Under the pieces are notes generated by a model. The model worked only from the letters and a program-made list of their open reading frames with translations. It ran no database searches and had not been told where the DNA came from. Below, piece by piece: positions 30,478-40,067 of a DNA stretch of 64,000 nt. Origin of the DNA: Phytomonas francai. Lineage: Eukaryota; Euglenozoa; Kinetoplastea; Trypanosomatida; Trypanosomatidae. How positions within the stretch are numbered: position 1 is the stretch's first letter; each line of letters opens with the position of its first letter. The position numbers were made by a program, and so were the translations under genes. Location: assembly GCA_001766655.1 (NCBI GenBank), contig MJCC01000011.1, positions 278,518 to 342,517 on the forward strand. The letters run 5' to 3'.

Positions 30478-30959
30478 CGGTTGAATCGAGTGGAAGAATG
30501 GAAGCACGAGAGCAGGGGAAGGAATTTGTGTCTGATATTGGTTTTAATCAGTCCCAAATCTTTGTTAGAGGTGGTTTGTGTGCACATTGTTCTGTACCAT
30601 TTGCTTTTGAATTACCCTCAAATACAATTGTATGACTGTTTATATACCCGTTTGTAGAGAATGGGGGATTTGTTTTTCAAGCATGGCGCACGAAGATGAC
30701 TGTTATGTATGAATACAGCTCATTTTTTTCCAAATCAAAAATGCAAAGAGGAGAAATATATCAAAGCAAGACTGCATGAAAAAGTGGTATTGCAGACTCG
30801 AATAACTAAGCACAAGTAGTTTGAGGCTTGGAAGTATTGTAGTGCTACAAAAAAAAAGAGAGGGACCCCCACTGTGTCCATTATTTTATTTGTTTTCACG
30901 CTCATAATTACCTTTGTTAGTTGCCTAACATATACCATACCCACAGAAACACACGGGCA
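30478..30959. other. Intergenic spacer, 482 bp
   Basis: AT-rich; it ends with a T-rich tract and AG at 30919-30920, the likely acceptor of the NDUFAF5 gene. Nothing else was seen. Confidence 0.5.
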
Positions 30960-32132
30960 ATGAACTCACCCATTATTCTAACGCGCTCTACGCCGGCGCG
31001 ACCAATCACCATGAGGTACTTTGATCGTCGCCTCAAAGGGTTGCAGCGCAGCTTGGTCTATCCGAAGGCCTGCGATTTGCATAAACTGTGTGCAGAGCAA
31101 ATGTTGGATCGTCGTGCATTTGTGAAACGAGATACACCAGTTGTTTTGGAGATAGGTGCTCACACAGGATGGTATTTTCGACATATGATTGAGAAGAAGC
31201 AGTTATATGGTCTTAAACAGTATATACAGACAGATATATCTGAGGAGAGACTGAATCAAAATTATAACGAAATTAAGCATATTATTCCGTCTGATGTGGA
31301 ATATGTCCAGTTATGTTGCGATGAGGAGCTACCCGATCCCTTTGGTATCCCTGAAAGATCGGTGGATATGGTAGTTTCTTGCCTCTCTATGCATTGGGTG
31401 AATGATTTGGAAACAGCTCACGTTAATGCGCGTCGTATTTTAAAACGTGATGGCTTTCTTTTACTTAGCATGTTTGGTGGTAATACTCTGTACGAGTTGC
31501 GAGGTTGTTTTTCCATGGCACAAACCGAAGTTCTAGGCGGTTTAAGCTCTCATATTTCCCCAATGATCGATGGTGCGGGCTTGTCGACATTGATCTTGCA
31601 GACAGGATTTAATATTCCCACTATCGACTTGGATCGTCACCTGCTGCTCTACAAAACTCCTTTCCATCTTATGGAACATCTTTCTTTGATGGGAGAGAGT
31701 GCATGCCATCTTCAGCGAAAACCACTTAGCCGCGATGTTTTACTTGCGACTTGTGCCTGTTATGACGTTATGTATCGCAGAAATAATCTTATCCCAGCTA
31801 CATTTGAGATTTTCCACGTGATAGCGTGGAGCCCAAGTTCATCACAGCGGAAGCCGTTGCCGCGCGGTAGTGGCCAAATTCCTTTGGCTTCATGGAACAG
31901 CAAGAATAAGGAACGCCTACAAAGTGTTCTTGATGAGTATGCACAAAACCCAGACGACGAAACATTGCAAAACAAGGCTCAAGAGCTTTTCAAACAGCTT
32001 CGTGAGGAGAGCACAGAGCTTATGACGCAGAAGGGCCTCGATGCACATCCCAGTGATGACAATGAAAAGACGCGAAGACAAAATAAAAAACCTGCACCAC
32101 CGTTTCAACAGGGAGATTCAGGGGATATGTGA
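30960..32132 (+). CDS. NDUFAF5: NDUFAF5-like complex I assembly methyltransferase/hydroxylase
   Basis: 390 aa from the first ATG after the acceptor; the TTG at 30921 is not used. The Ser/Thr/Arg-rich N-terminus without acidic residues suits a mitochondrial presequence. A class I SAM-binding fold follows: VVLEIGAHTGWYFRHM, YIQTDISEERL, SCLSMHWVNDL, and ILKRDGFLLLSMFGGNTLYE. The segments HISPMIDGAG, HLMEHLSLMGES and the PATFEIFHVIAWSP near the end are specific to NDUFAF5. In humans this protein hydroxylates an Arg of NDUFS7 during early complex I assembly. Here it suggests a mitochondrial complex I assembly pathway. The last 70 residues, charged and Gln-rich, are an extension of unknown role. 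Confidence 0.93.
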   Translation: MNSPIILTRSTPARPITMRYFDRRLKGLQRSLVYPKACDLHKLCAEQMLDRRAFVKRDTPVVLEIGAHTGWYFRHMIEKKQLYGLKQYIQTDISEERLNQNYNEIKHIIPSDVEYVQLCCDEELPDPFGIPERSVDMVVSCLSMHWVNDLETAHVNARRILKRDGFLLLSMFGGNTLYELRGCFSMAQTEVLGGLSSHISPMIDGAGLSTLILQTGFNIPTIDLDRHLLLYKTPFHLMEHLSLMGESACHLQRKPLSRDVLLATCACYDVMYRRNNLIPATFEIFHVIAWSPSSSQRKPLPRGSGQIPLASWNSKNKERLQSVLDEYAQNPDDETLQNKAQELFKQLREESTELMTQKGLDAHPSDDNEKTRRQNKKPAPPFQQGDSGDM

Positions 32133-32415
32133 GGAACGATGCGGATGTGTGATCCGTCACAAATCCTTGACCGCCTTTGTTATCTGTTTGTTTGTTCCTC
32201 TCGGCTGCTTCCCTTTTTCCCTTGAATAGGGAAAAAGGTGAGGGGTGGGGAAGGAGCTTTAGATTTCTTATGTTGGTAATGAGTTGTTAGTTAATTGAAT
32301 CTTGATTATTTTTTATCTCCCCCCCCTTTTTTTTTTCTCAAAAGGAAACTAAAGTTTAACTTTGTGTCTATGCATATTTCCTTGTTTATGCTTGTGGGTA
32401 TTTTTGAGTTTAAAA
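32133..32415. other. Short spacer with VPS36 trans-splice acceptor
   Basis: A tract of C then T (about 32317-32339) ends in AG at 32343-32344. This lies before the TTG at 32362 and 72 nt before the VPS36 ATG at 32416. Confidence 0.6.
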
Positions 32416-33783
32416 ATGGAATATTGGTCATGGAGTACGAAGGTGTTTTCTTTGGATTCCACTAGTGACGAAGTTTTAGTGACTTCAGCCGATGGCGTTG
32501 GTTTGTATGATGGGCCGAAAAAAACAGATTGGCCCGAGGGAAAGCTTTTGCTTTCTACTTATCGTCTTTTATTCCAACCGAAGCAAGAAATGGGAAAGGG
32601 GGAAAGTAAGACACCGTCCCTTGAACTGGATCTGGAAACAATTCGCAGATCAGGTGTGTTTCCCACTAAGCGTAAAAGCTTAACCTCTAGCAACAAGATT
32701 GTATTACATTTACCGGCGGGGAGCTTTGTGCAGCTTGCCTTTCGTAGCGGTGGGATGAATAATTTTTTTACACATCTTGTCAACGTTCTCCATAAAGAGT
32801 TATGGCAACATCCTCATCAGGTTTTAAATGCAACAGAAAGCGTCGTTGCAGGTTCACCCGTAGCACCCTGTGGTACAACAGATAGCCCTATGAACAATTT
32901 AGACCGTACGAATCCACTGCCCCCGACCAAACGCATAGGAATCGCAGGAGTGATGCAAGCTTCACTTGGGAGCGCTACGATACAAGAAACTTTCAATGAT
33001 ATTGACGATGTGATGGCAAAGGCCTCTTCACTTGTGCATAGTATCAAGAGACTAAAAGAGCGTTCCAGCGCCGACAGCGGAGGCTGTCAAATGGGCCAGT
33101 ATGAGGAAGATATAATGGCCATTGAAAGCATTGAGGCCACTCTTGGTTTGGGCACTCTGGTTCAGACGGGTGACAAACGGTTGAAGGGACATAGCAAGCA
33201 ACAGCAACACTTCCATGAAGAGCTTGCTAGGGAGTTGCATGCGTGGATTGTACACCCTAAAAATGAACGCTTGTTCGGTGGGAAGCCGCTTTTACCCTTA
33301 ATCGAACTGTTTTCTATGTACAACAGGGCGCGAAGTGGCGACTTGATTTCGCCAGAGGACGTTCTCATGGCATGCAGAGTATTTGATAAATGGGGGTCAG
33401 AGGCATTGTATCGATTAGAAGCTCTTCCCTCGGGATGCGTAGCCCTTGTACACAAAGACCCCTCTATTGCCTTGGTAAAACTATGCAAGATTATCGGACC
33501 GATGTTGATAGCTTTGCATAAAGGCAATGAAATGGTTGCGAACGACGCCTTCAAAGAGGTGACTAAGCTACAGCTAGCTAGAAAAATAGAAACAACTACA
33601 ATGTTTCCGCGATCTAGCGCAGAACTCAAATCAATCAACGAGGTTCAGCTGGCAAGTTTGCTTCACATTTCTGGTGCAGTAGCTCAAGACATATTATATA
33701 AGCTTACGATGCAGGGCTATTTGTGTCTCTGTGATCGTGGTTTTGGGTGCTCAACTTATCATTGGAATATCTTTGTTCTTTAA
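32416..33783 (+). CDS. VPS36: ESCRT-II subunit VPS36
   Basis: 455 aa from ATG 32416; an in-frame TTG at 32362 adds 18 hydrophobic residues and looks like 5' UTR. The N-terminal ~130 residues resemble a GLUE (split-PH) domain: YDGPKKTDWPEGKLLLSTYR, then IVLHLPAGSFVQLAFRSGG. The C-terminal half is the EAP30/winged-helix region: IGIAGVMQASLGS, LPLIELFSMYNRARSGDLIS, then PEDVLMACRVFDKWG and a final INEVQLASLLHISGAVAQD. VPS36 with VPS22 and VPS25 forms ESCRT-II, which sorts ubiquitinated cargo into multivesicular bodies. No zinc finger is inserted in the GLUE domain, unlike the yeast protein. Confidence 0.9.
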   Translation: MEYWSWSTKVFSLDSTSDEVLVTSADGVGLYDGPKKTDWPEGKLLLSTYRLLFQPKQEMGKGESKTPSLELDLETIRRSGVFPTKRKSLTSSNKIVLHLPAGSFVQLAFRSGGMNNFFTHLVNVLHKELWQHPHQVLNATESVVAGSPVAPCGTTDSPMNNLDRTNPLPPTKRIGIAGVMQASLGSATIQETFNDIDDVMAKASSLVHSIKRLKERSSADSGGCQMGQYEEDIMAIESIEATLGLGTLVQTGDKRLKGHSKQQQHFHEELARELHAWIVHPKNERLFGGKPLLPLIELFSMYNRARSGDLISPEDVLMACRVFDKWGSEALYRLEALPSGCVALVHKDPSIALVKLCKIIGPMLIALHKGNEMVANDAFKEVTKLQLARKIETTTMFPRSSAELKSINEVQLASLLHISGAVAQDILYKLTMQGYLCLCDRGFGCSTYHWNIFVL

Positions 33784-34200
33784 AACATCATGTGCAATTC
33801 CACGTGCACAAGGTGAAGGGTGCCGTTTTACTTGTTCTCTCCTCATTTTTGCGTTTATGGACAGCTGTTGAAAAGGAATAAGCAAAAGACAATGATAGAT
33901 ACAAAAATACGACTTTTTTTTTGTGAAATGTTTATGTGCACTGTGTTTGCAAAAGGAAGGGGCATGGGACTCCCTTGATATCATTTGAATGGTGGCTGAT
34001 GAGAGAAATCCTATATTGCTACCATGCTATGATGGTTTGTATTTAATCAAAACAATCTCATTTCTTCCTATGATAGCGTGTTAACGATGACTTCATCTTG
34101 AGATATTGTCCTGGTGCACTTACATTTATTTAGTAGAGGTCAAAGGGCTCTAAATTTTTAAACCTAAATACATATAGCCAAAGGAAAGCATATACAGAGG
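33784..34200. other. Intergenic spacer, 417 bp
   Basis: AT-rich with no recognised element. A weak candidate acceptor is the AG after the T-rich stretch near 34125-34135. Confidence 0.45.
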
Positions 34201-36075
34201 ATGGGACTGGTTGAACCTACCTTTGAGGCCATCATAGCTCAGCTAGATGGAAACCATTTCCAAATGTGGAGCTCAGTCGAACTGAATTTATTCATTTCGT
34301 TGATTAAGGCATACCATACACAGCTGAGAAGATCGCGGAATCCCGGATCGACCGCCCTATCTACGAGTCCAGAAGAAGGTTCAAAACATGTAAAGCCCTG
34401 CGAGCACTCTGAATCAGGTGTTGCGTGTGACTCTGCTACACGCAACAGGAGGGATAGGACAGCTACAGCGGTGAACACACGAGAACACGGCATCCAGAAT
34501 GCTGCATCGATGATCGTGAAAGGGGATTTGCTATCCCAAGAATTCCTTTCTACTATGGGATTTCCCTCAGAAGACCAAGTTGCCGAGGTTGATCGGTCTC
34601 TCACACGCGTTCGTCATTATTTACAGGAAAAATATCCATTGGGTACTCTAAATGAACCCTCCTACACACCCTACAACAACCATGATCGATGCGCGTCCAG
34701 CCAGAAGCACCTCCACGCGGTAAAACACATGAAACCACACGATGGAAACCCCCAAACCTGTGGTGGGAAGCACGAGCGATGCTGTTTTGATGGAGAAGAA
34801 AGGGGTGATATGAATAACGCAGTTATTTCTTCTTCTTTGATTGAGTCGGAGCCGGGGCGCTTTACCGATGCGTTGGTGCCGCCGCCCGTTTGTGTTGTAG
34901 ATGCCTTCTTATATAATGCGGAAGACATCGACACACTAGCAGCGGAGTCTCGATTGTGCCGCGAATATTGTCGGCGTTGCGGATCCACAGCGATCGGGCT
35001 CGTAGACTTTATCACGCACTCCTTCTCGCCGGATCAACTGGTCTATCTCAGCTGCTTTTTGGTTCCAGCGCTCGTGGGGGGGGGAATGCCCAGGCCGAGG
35101 CTCGCGATGCAGGCTGCTGGGGGTCGTGAAGGCGAGGATGGGCCGATGGCGTTGGTCGACGTTGGCTCCCGCCTCGGGGTCGTTCTCTGGGCGATGTACT
35201 TTGCGGCCAAGGCGGGCGTGTATGGCGGGGGTGGGGGGCCGTCGGGCGACCCCGTAGAGGGGTCTCTGCCCCTGCGGGTTTTTGGGGTTGAGCGGGATCC
35301 CCATTTTGCTTCGATACAGCGGGAGCTTCGACGGCGGTACTGCGCCCAGCCATTTTTCCACCTTGACGTTGTCGAGAGTGATTGCTTTGAAGGCGAGGGG
35401 GCTGCTGCGTTGCAATCTTCGGATTTTATTGTTCTCCACAATGTTTTTGAGTATTTTAGTGAGTCTCCGAAGGAACACTTTCTCTGCTGGAAGAAGCTTC
35501 GCGATCTCGTACGACGGCCTGGACAGATTCTCATCTGTTCTCCTAAATTAGAAGAAACCTTTGCGAGTTTTGATGCAATTGATGGAAACTGTTTCGGTGA
35601 ATTTGAAACCACATCGTTATTAAGTTCAAAAACATCGAATGATGGAAAGAACACGATAACGAGGCATAAAAATCGGTCTGTTAACTTGGAGGATGGAGAT
35701 GAAAAGCCTTCAAAGCGGCCAAGAACGGATTTGCCCATCAAGAAGGAATTTTCTAACACAACTGGAAATGAAAAAGCGAACCGTAGTTGGCAAAAAGAGT
35801 GGATTGACACCTATGTGGAGCGGGTTAATGTTGATGAAATTACGGAACGCTTTCTAGCATTTCGCATGAAATCACAGACGTCTTCGCGCGACGCAGACAG
35901 TTGTGCCGAGGAACCGAGGTCTGAGACGCTTCCTAGTAGTTGTGCTCTTGATCAGGGCTTTGAAGAACATCGTAGCCGCTTTAAGCAATTGGAGGATGCT
36001 TCCTCATGTCCTGATTCCATTCAACTCGAATTGGATGAACAGGTTCGCAATATTTTTGTTTATCGCGTAAAGTAA
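34201..36075 (+). CDS. Putative SAM-dependent methyltransferase-like protein
   Basis: 624 aa. The N-terminal ~270 residues have helices and a His/Cys-rich linker. Residues about 270-460 look like a class I Rossmann fold: MALVDVGSRLGVVLWAMYFA as motif I, FGVERDPHFASIQRELRRRY with an acidic residue ending beta-2, HLDVVESDCF as motif II, and SDFIVLHNVFEYF as motif IV. A Gly/Pro-rich loop (GGGGGPSGDP) is inserted after motif I. The C-terminus is polar with a KRPRTDLPIKKE stretch that could be a nuclear signal. I do not recognise the substrate or an exact family; motif I (DVGSRLG) is not the classical DxGxGxG. The GC content of the Rossmann part is well above the flanks of the same gene. Confidence 0.6.
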   Translation: MGLVEPTFEAIIAQLDGNHFQMWSSVELNLFISLIKAYHTQLRRSRNPGSTALSTSPEEGSKHVKPCEHSESGVACDSATRNRRDRTATAVNTREHGIQNAASMIVKGDLLSQEFLSTMGFPSEDQVAEVDRSLTRVRHYLQEKYPLGTLNEPSYTPYNNHDRCASSQKHLHAVKHMKPHDGNPQTCGGKHERCCFDGEERGDMNNAVISSSLIESEPGRFTDALVPPPVCVVDAFLYNAEDIDTLAAESRLCREYCRRCGSTAIGLVDFITHSFSPDQLVYLSCFLVPALVGGGMPRPRLAMQAAGGREGEDGPMALVDVGSRLGVVLWAMYFAAKAGVYGGGGGPSGDPVEGSLPLRVFGVERDPHFASIQRELRRRYCAQPFFHLDVVESDCFEGEGAAALQSSDFIVLHNVFEYFSESPKEHFLCWKKLRDLVRRPGQILICSPKLEETFASFDAIDGNCFGEFETTSLLSSKTSNDGKNTITRHKNRSVNLEDGDEKPSKRPRTDLPIKKEFSNTTGNEKANRSWQKEWIDTYVERVNVDEITERFLAFRMKSQTSSRDADSCAEEPRSETLPSSCALDQGFEEHRSRFKQLEDASSCPDSIQLELDEQVRNIFVYRVK

Positions 36076-37493
36076 TGCTTCTTGTTTTTCCATCCGAATA
36101 TATAAATTAAGAATAACTACTAATAAGCTTGAGGGGTATAAAATCTTAAAGAAAGGCTTCTCACGACTACACTAATGCTATTTCATGTCTTTTAATTACC
36201 TTATTATTTTTTAAAATCCCATTTCAACCCATTTACTCGGTGACACGTAGGCATTGGGTTTATTTTGCATTTGCTTTATGTGTTTGAACACTGCCGAGTC
36301 AAAAAAATATTTTACTATCCTTTTAACGACATACACATATTTTCAGGCACAATATAGTTGGCTCCAATGATTATGTAAGTACCGCAAAGTTTTCAAATGA
36401 CAATGTCCTTAAGAAAGGAAAAGAGGGGTTTAGTGAGGCAAATAGGGCCAGGGTAGACGGTTGTCTTCAGAAGTCGTAGGCTTATAGTTATATATTGCAA
36501 ATTATATTTTTCTTACTGACATAGTGGCCACAGAGATGGCTAAGATTATCTTTTGCATACCCATTGAGGTGCAGATCCCATGTTTTCACGAAGCTCTAGA
36601 AAAATTGACTGTGCCTTCTGTATAATCATAGCACTTCGTTTCGACTTATAAACTTTCACCAATACGCATTTCAACATAGCGTTTAACCCCCTTTGAAGGG
36701 CCTACTGCTTCTCTTTGGTTTAGTGTGTTATTATTGGTAAGCTTAATAATGTGCTAATACACCATTCAACGCTTAGTGGGAAACCAGTACCACGAGCTGC
36801 TCCTGCCTAGCTATTCCTTTCAAAGTAGCCACACCTTTCTCCTTTTTGTGTTTATCTTCTTTAATTGTATTTCTTGGTCGAATGAAATAGTAGCTGTTGA
36901 TTGAATTTCATTGTATCATTATTATTGCATGTTTTGTCAAGCTTCATCTGCTATGTGTTGGTGTGCCTCTAATTTTATGGTATCGGGTTAAGGAATTTTC
37001 AAAAGACTTCCCCGAGCTGCGTCTAAAGGGAGTTTCTCGGAAGCAAGTGCGTAGTTTAGTGGTTCATATACATGATGGTGATTATTACCATGTTCTTACG
37101 ATCACTTATTGGTCTTATTATTCGTCCTTCTTTTGATACACTCGACAGTATAAGGGGACGACATTTGGCTACTATGCATAAATATAGAGGTGCGCTTGTG
37201 TGCTTTTTGATAGACACCTTGCTTTATTATTGCTGAACCATACGGAGTAAATTTTGTCCGCTTAATTGTAGCGTATCAACGAAATTGAAGAATAATATTG
37301 TATGTTATCATAGTAGTATTTGTTGATAATGATGATACTGATGGGGTTAACACAAGGTTACGAAGCGTTTCGTTTCTATTTTTTCTGAGTTCTTTTTCAG
37401 AGGCACCTATGATTCTCACATACCCTATAACAGAGTCAAGGTATATGAGAGCACAGTTTGAAGGGCGAAGTTTACAAGTCAAGCAAACGATTA
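36076..37493. other. Long AT-rich spacer, 1418 bp, with possible coding remnants
   Basis: No gene is supported. Two overlapping small frames at 36897-37136 (no ATG) and 37072-37236 (54 codons from an ATG) have less AT-biased codons than their surroundings and could be remnants of a decayed gene. A pyrimidine tract ending in AG at 37399-37400 is the likely acceptor of the next gene. Confidence 0.45.
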
Positions 37494-38567
37494 ATGGTGA
37501 TCGCTAGACGAAAGTCCGCCTTCATAACCGGCATCACAGGCCAAGATGGATCTTACTTGACTGAGTTGCTCTTAGAGAAGGGTTACACTGTTCATGGACT
37601 AATGCGCCGTTCTTCTTCCTCTAATACGACGCGCATTGATCATCTGGGCAGAAACCCTCAGCTTCATCTATACTACGGCGATATCACTGATAGCGCTTCA
37701 CTACAGACACTCATCGCAAGACTTCGCCCAGATGAAGTCTACAACCTTGCTGCACAATCCCATGTGAAGGTTTCTTTCCAAATGCCTGAGTTCACAAGTC
37801 AGGTGTGCGCGGTAGGAACGCTGAAACTGCTGGAGGCTATTGTGGCAAGTGGCCTAGGGAGCCACTGTCGCTTTTATCAAGCCAGTTCAAGCGAACTCTA
37901 TGGAAAGACTCAGGAAATTCCCCAGTCCGAAAGAACACCGTTCTACCCACGCAGTCCCTATGCTGTGGCGAAGCTGTATGCATACTGGATGACTGTCAAC
38001 TACCGGGAGGCGCACGGCATTTTCGCATGTAATGGCATTTTATTTAACCACGAGTCCCCCCGGCGTGGAGATCTGTTTATTACGAAAAAAGTTGCCAGGG
38101 CCGCTGCACGCATCAGGCACGGTAAAGACGAGGTTTTAAAGCTTGGTAATGTAAATGCTTCGCGAGATTGGGGCCATGCTAAAGACTTTGTGCGGGGTAT
38201 GTGGCAAATCCTTCAGCATCCTTCACCACAGGATTGGGTATTAGCAACAGGTAGACAGCACACAGTAAAAGAGCTCTGTAATTTGGCATTTAGCTGTGTT
38301 GGGTATGACCTGGTATGGGAAGGAGAGGGTGTGGAAGAGTTTGCGTATGATAGGAAGGAGTTTATAAAGATCAAGCATCCAAGGAAGCTAATAGTGATAG
38401 ACAAAGCTTATTTCAGGCCGATTGATGTTGATTCCTTAGTGGGCGATTCTAGCAGGGCCCGTAGTGAGTTAGGATGGGAGACAACATACACATTCGAAGA
38501 GCTGGTTGCGGAAATGGTACAAAGTGAAGTTCAAGAGATTGAAAGTGGATTGAGTTTGCGCCATTGA
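37494..38567 (+). CDS. GMD: GDP-mannose 4,6-dehydratase
   Basis: 357 aa from ATG 37494; the in-frame TTG at 37458 is not used. It is an extended short-chain dehydrogenase: NADP-binding [14 protein letters not shown] at the N-terminus, HGLMRRSSS, the active-site strand ASSSELYGK, and the catalytic YxxxK in [28 protein letters not shown] and [16 protein letters not shown] are diagnostic of GMD. It converts GDP-mannose to GDP-4-keto-6-deoxymannose, the first step of de novo GDP-fucose synthesis. The partner GMER/fucose synthase is not in this window. There is no PTS1 (the protein ends SLRH) or signal peptide, so it is probably cytosolic. GMDs are also common in bacteria, so transfer is possible but untested here. 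Confidence 0.94.
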   Translation: MVIARRKSAFITGITGQDGSYLTELLLEKGYTVHGLMRRSSSSNTTRIDHLGRNPQLHLYYGDITDSASLQTLIARLRPDEVYNLAAQSHVKVSFQMPEFTSQVCAVGTLKLLEAIVASGLGSHCRFYQASSSELYGKTQEIPQSERTPFYPRSPYAVAKLYAYWMTVNYREAHGIFACNGILFNHESPRRGDLFITKKVARAAARIRHGKDEVLKLGNVNASRDWGHAKDFVRGMWQILQHPSPQDWVLATGRQHTVKELCNLAFSCVGYDLVWEGEGVEEFAYDRKEFIKIKHPRKLIVIDKAYFRPIDVDSLVGDSSRARSELGWETTYTFEELVAEMVQSEVQEIESGLSLRH

Positions 38568-38739
38568 ATTTGTCAAAGTGGGAGAAAATATCCAGACGGG
38601 GCATGATGCAGGTTTTTGTTTTGGAGGTAGTTACATTGAGGGTTTTTATTATTATCGCTTGAGTCCAGCATGTTTAGTCGTGCTTCATTCTATTGGTTCA
38701 CGGAAACTTACACCAAATACAACATCGTGTTCCTTTTTG

Positions 38740-38755
38740 GAGTGCTTTCTCTAAG
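38740..38755 (+). promoter_or_regulatory. Probable trans-splice acceptor of the SNARE gene
   Basis: A pyrimidine-rich stretch ends in AG at 38754-38755. Using it leaves ATG 38790 as the first start codon and excludes the upstream in-frame ATG at 38670. Confidence 0.5.
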
Positions 38756-38789
38756 ATCTACAGCGAAGATTAGTGTAGTTGTGTTCAAC

Positions 38790-39593
38790 ATGCGTCCCGG
38801 CGTTGACGTCACGCCCGCAGAGAAAGAGCTCCACAAAGCTAAAGAGTCGCTTTCCTTTTTGAATGAACTCGCCTCTCAGGCTGAGCGTGGTGCCACAATT
38901 GAGTTCCAGAAAGCTTTGGATGTCCTTATGGAAACCTCTCACGCTATGCAGCAGCTCGCACAGGGCAAGATTCCGTGCGAGAGAGTAGTGGAGACGAGTG
39001 GCAGAGCCCCACTGATCAATCCATCGGACCAGCCCAGTGGGAGTATTATTCACGGAGGGGCGGCTAGCAGCCTTGCAATGCGGTCTTCAAATCCCACCAG
39101 AGGGGCGTATGCGAGTCGTAGTAGATTCACCGGTAGCACGACCGTGACCGAGCTACAGCGTCGGCGGGCGGAGCAGGTGCTTTCGGAGCTTCAGCTACTT
39201 GATGATCTTCTTAGGCGCCACAAACGCAAGCTGGAGCAGCGGCAGCAGCATGCCTCTAACATGGAGCAGCTTCTCGGGGGGTCTCTACGAACGGGGGAAG
39301 GGGATAAAATCAACTATGACGATCTTACCCACCTGAGCAGGGAGGAAAAAGGCTTGAAATATGCGCGGCGGCATGTGCAGCAGATACATATGGAGAGTCA
39401 GGAGGTATTGGCGGCGCTTCAGGGGCAGAGCCGTCGACTGGGCGGCATGGGGAACAAAATGGCGAATATGATGGAGTCCATTGGCGTATCTAACACGACA
39501 GTGCTGCAAATAGTGCGTCGAAATCAGCTCGACGCATGGCTGGTGTACGGTGGAATTATCGCCTTGATTATACTTATGTGGTATATTCTTTAG
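38790..39593 (+). CDS. Qb-SNARE, membrin/Bos1 (GOSR2)-like
   Basis: 267 aa from ATG 38790; the in-frame ATG at 38670 would add 40 residues unlike a SNARE N-terminus and lies before the probable splice acceptor. N-terminal helices begin EKELHKAKESLSFLNELA. The SNARE heptads run from about VQQIHMESQEVLAAL to QIVRRNQLDAW, with GNKMANMMESIGVSNTTVLQ resembling the membrin LGLSNTVM segment. A C-terminal anchor (GGIIALIILMWYIL) ends the protein. Membrin acts in ER-to-Golgi fusion. The Qb-SNARE class is secure from layout; Bos1/membrin is preferred to GOS1 because of the SNTT segment. A Ser/Arg-rich linker in the middle is low in complexity. Confidence 0.82.
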   Translation: MRPGVDVTPAEKELHKAKESLSFLNELASQAERGATIEFQKALDVLMETSHAMQQLAQGKIPCERVVETSGRAPLINPSDQPSGSIIHGGAASSLAMRSSNPTRGAYASRSRFTGSTTVTELQRRRAEQVLSELQLLDDLLRRHKRKLEQRQQHASNMEQLLGGSLRTGEGDKINYDDLTHLSREEKGLKYARRHVQQIHMESQEVLAALQGQSRRLGGMGNKMANMMESIGVSNTTVLQIVRRNQLDAWLVYGGIIALIILMWYIL

Positions 39594-40067
39594 CTCACCC
39601 ATTCTTTTAAATTTAGTCTCCTTGACAGGGTAGCATTGCGCTGACAAAGTTTGCTAGGATACGCTTATGTAACTTTATTAAGGTGCATATTTCCAAACTA
39701 TATTATAACGATAATGATGTGTTGCTTGGGAGGAAAAGAAGTCCCATTAACATTTTTTCCCCCTTTTTCTTTCATGCATGGCACTGATAAAGTTCAGGAG
39801 CAGATCCCACTTCATATTTTTTCTCTTTATCTGATTCTTTTGCTCTGAACGTGTGGGAAAATAATAATGGAGGTTTGAACTATTGTTCACGTATGCTGCG
39901 TGAAGCAGCCATAAAGTTTTGTCGATGCATCTTTTCTACTGCACAAAAGCCGGTATCTCGTCGATCCTCATAAACCTTTAAGAAACTGGGAGAGTCGAGG
40001 GGGTGTGCGCGAGTAGTAATCTCACAAAACTGCAAGAAAGCATTTTCTTTATTGAGTAGGTGCACTA
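39594..40067. other. Intergenic spacer, 474 bp
   Basis: AT-rich, with a C/T-rich tract at about 39752-39772. No gene or RNA was recognised; the next gene's acceptor is probably an AG near 40055 after a T-rich tract. Confidence 0.45.

Noticed and set aside
35036..35810. Minus-strand frames over the methyltransferase-like gene (and similar ones over the helicase, kinesins and SRP72)
   Set aside because: They are shadows of GC-rich + strand genes; no domains and no minus-strand splice signals.
38670..38789. ATG 38670 as start of the SNARE protein
   Set aside because: It precedes the probable splice acceptor at 38754-38755 and adds residues unlike any SNARE N-terminus; ATG 38790 is preferred.
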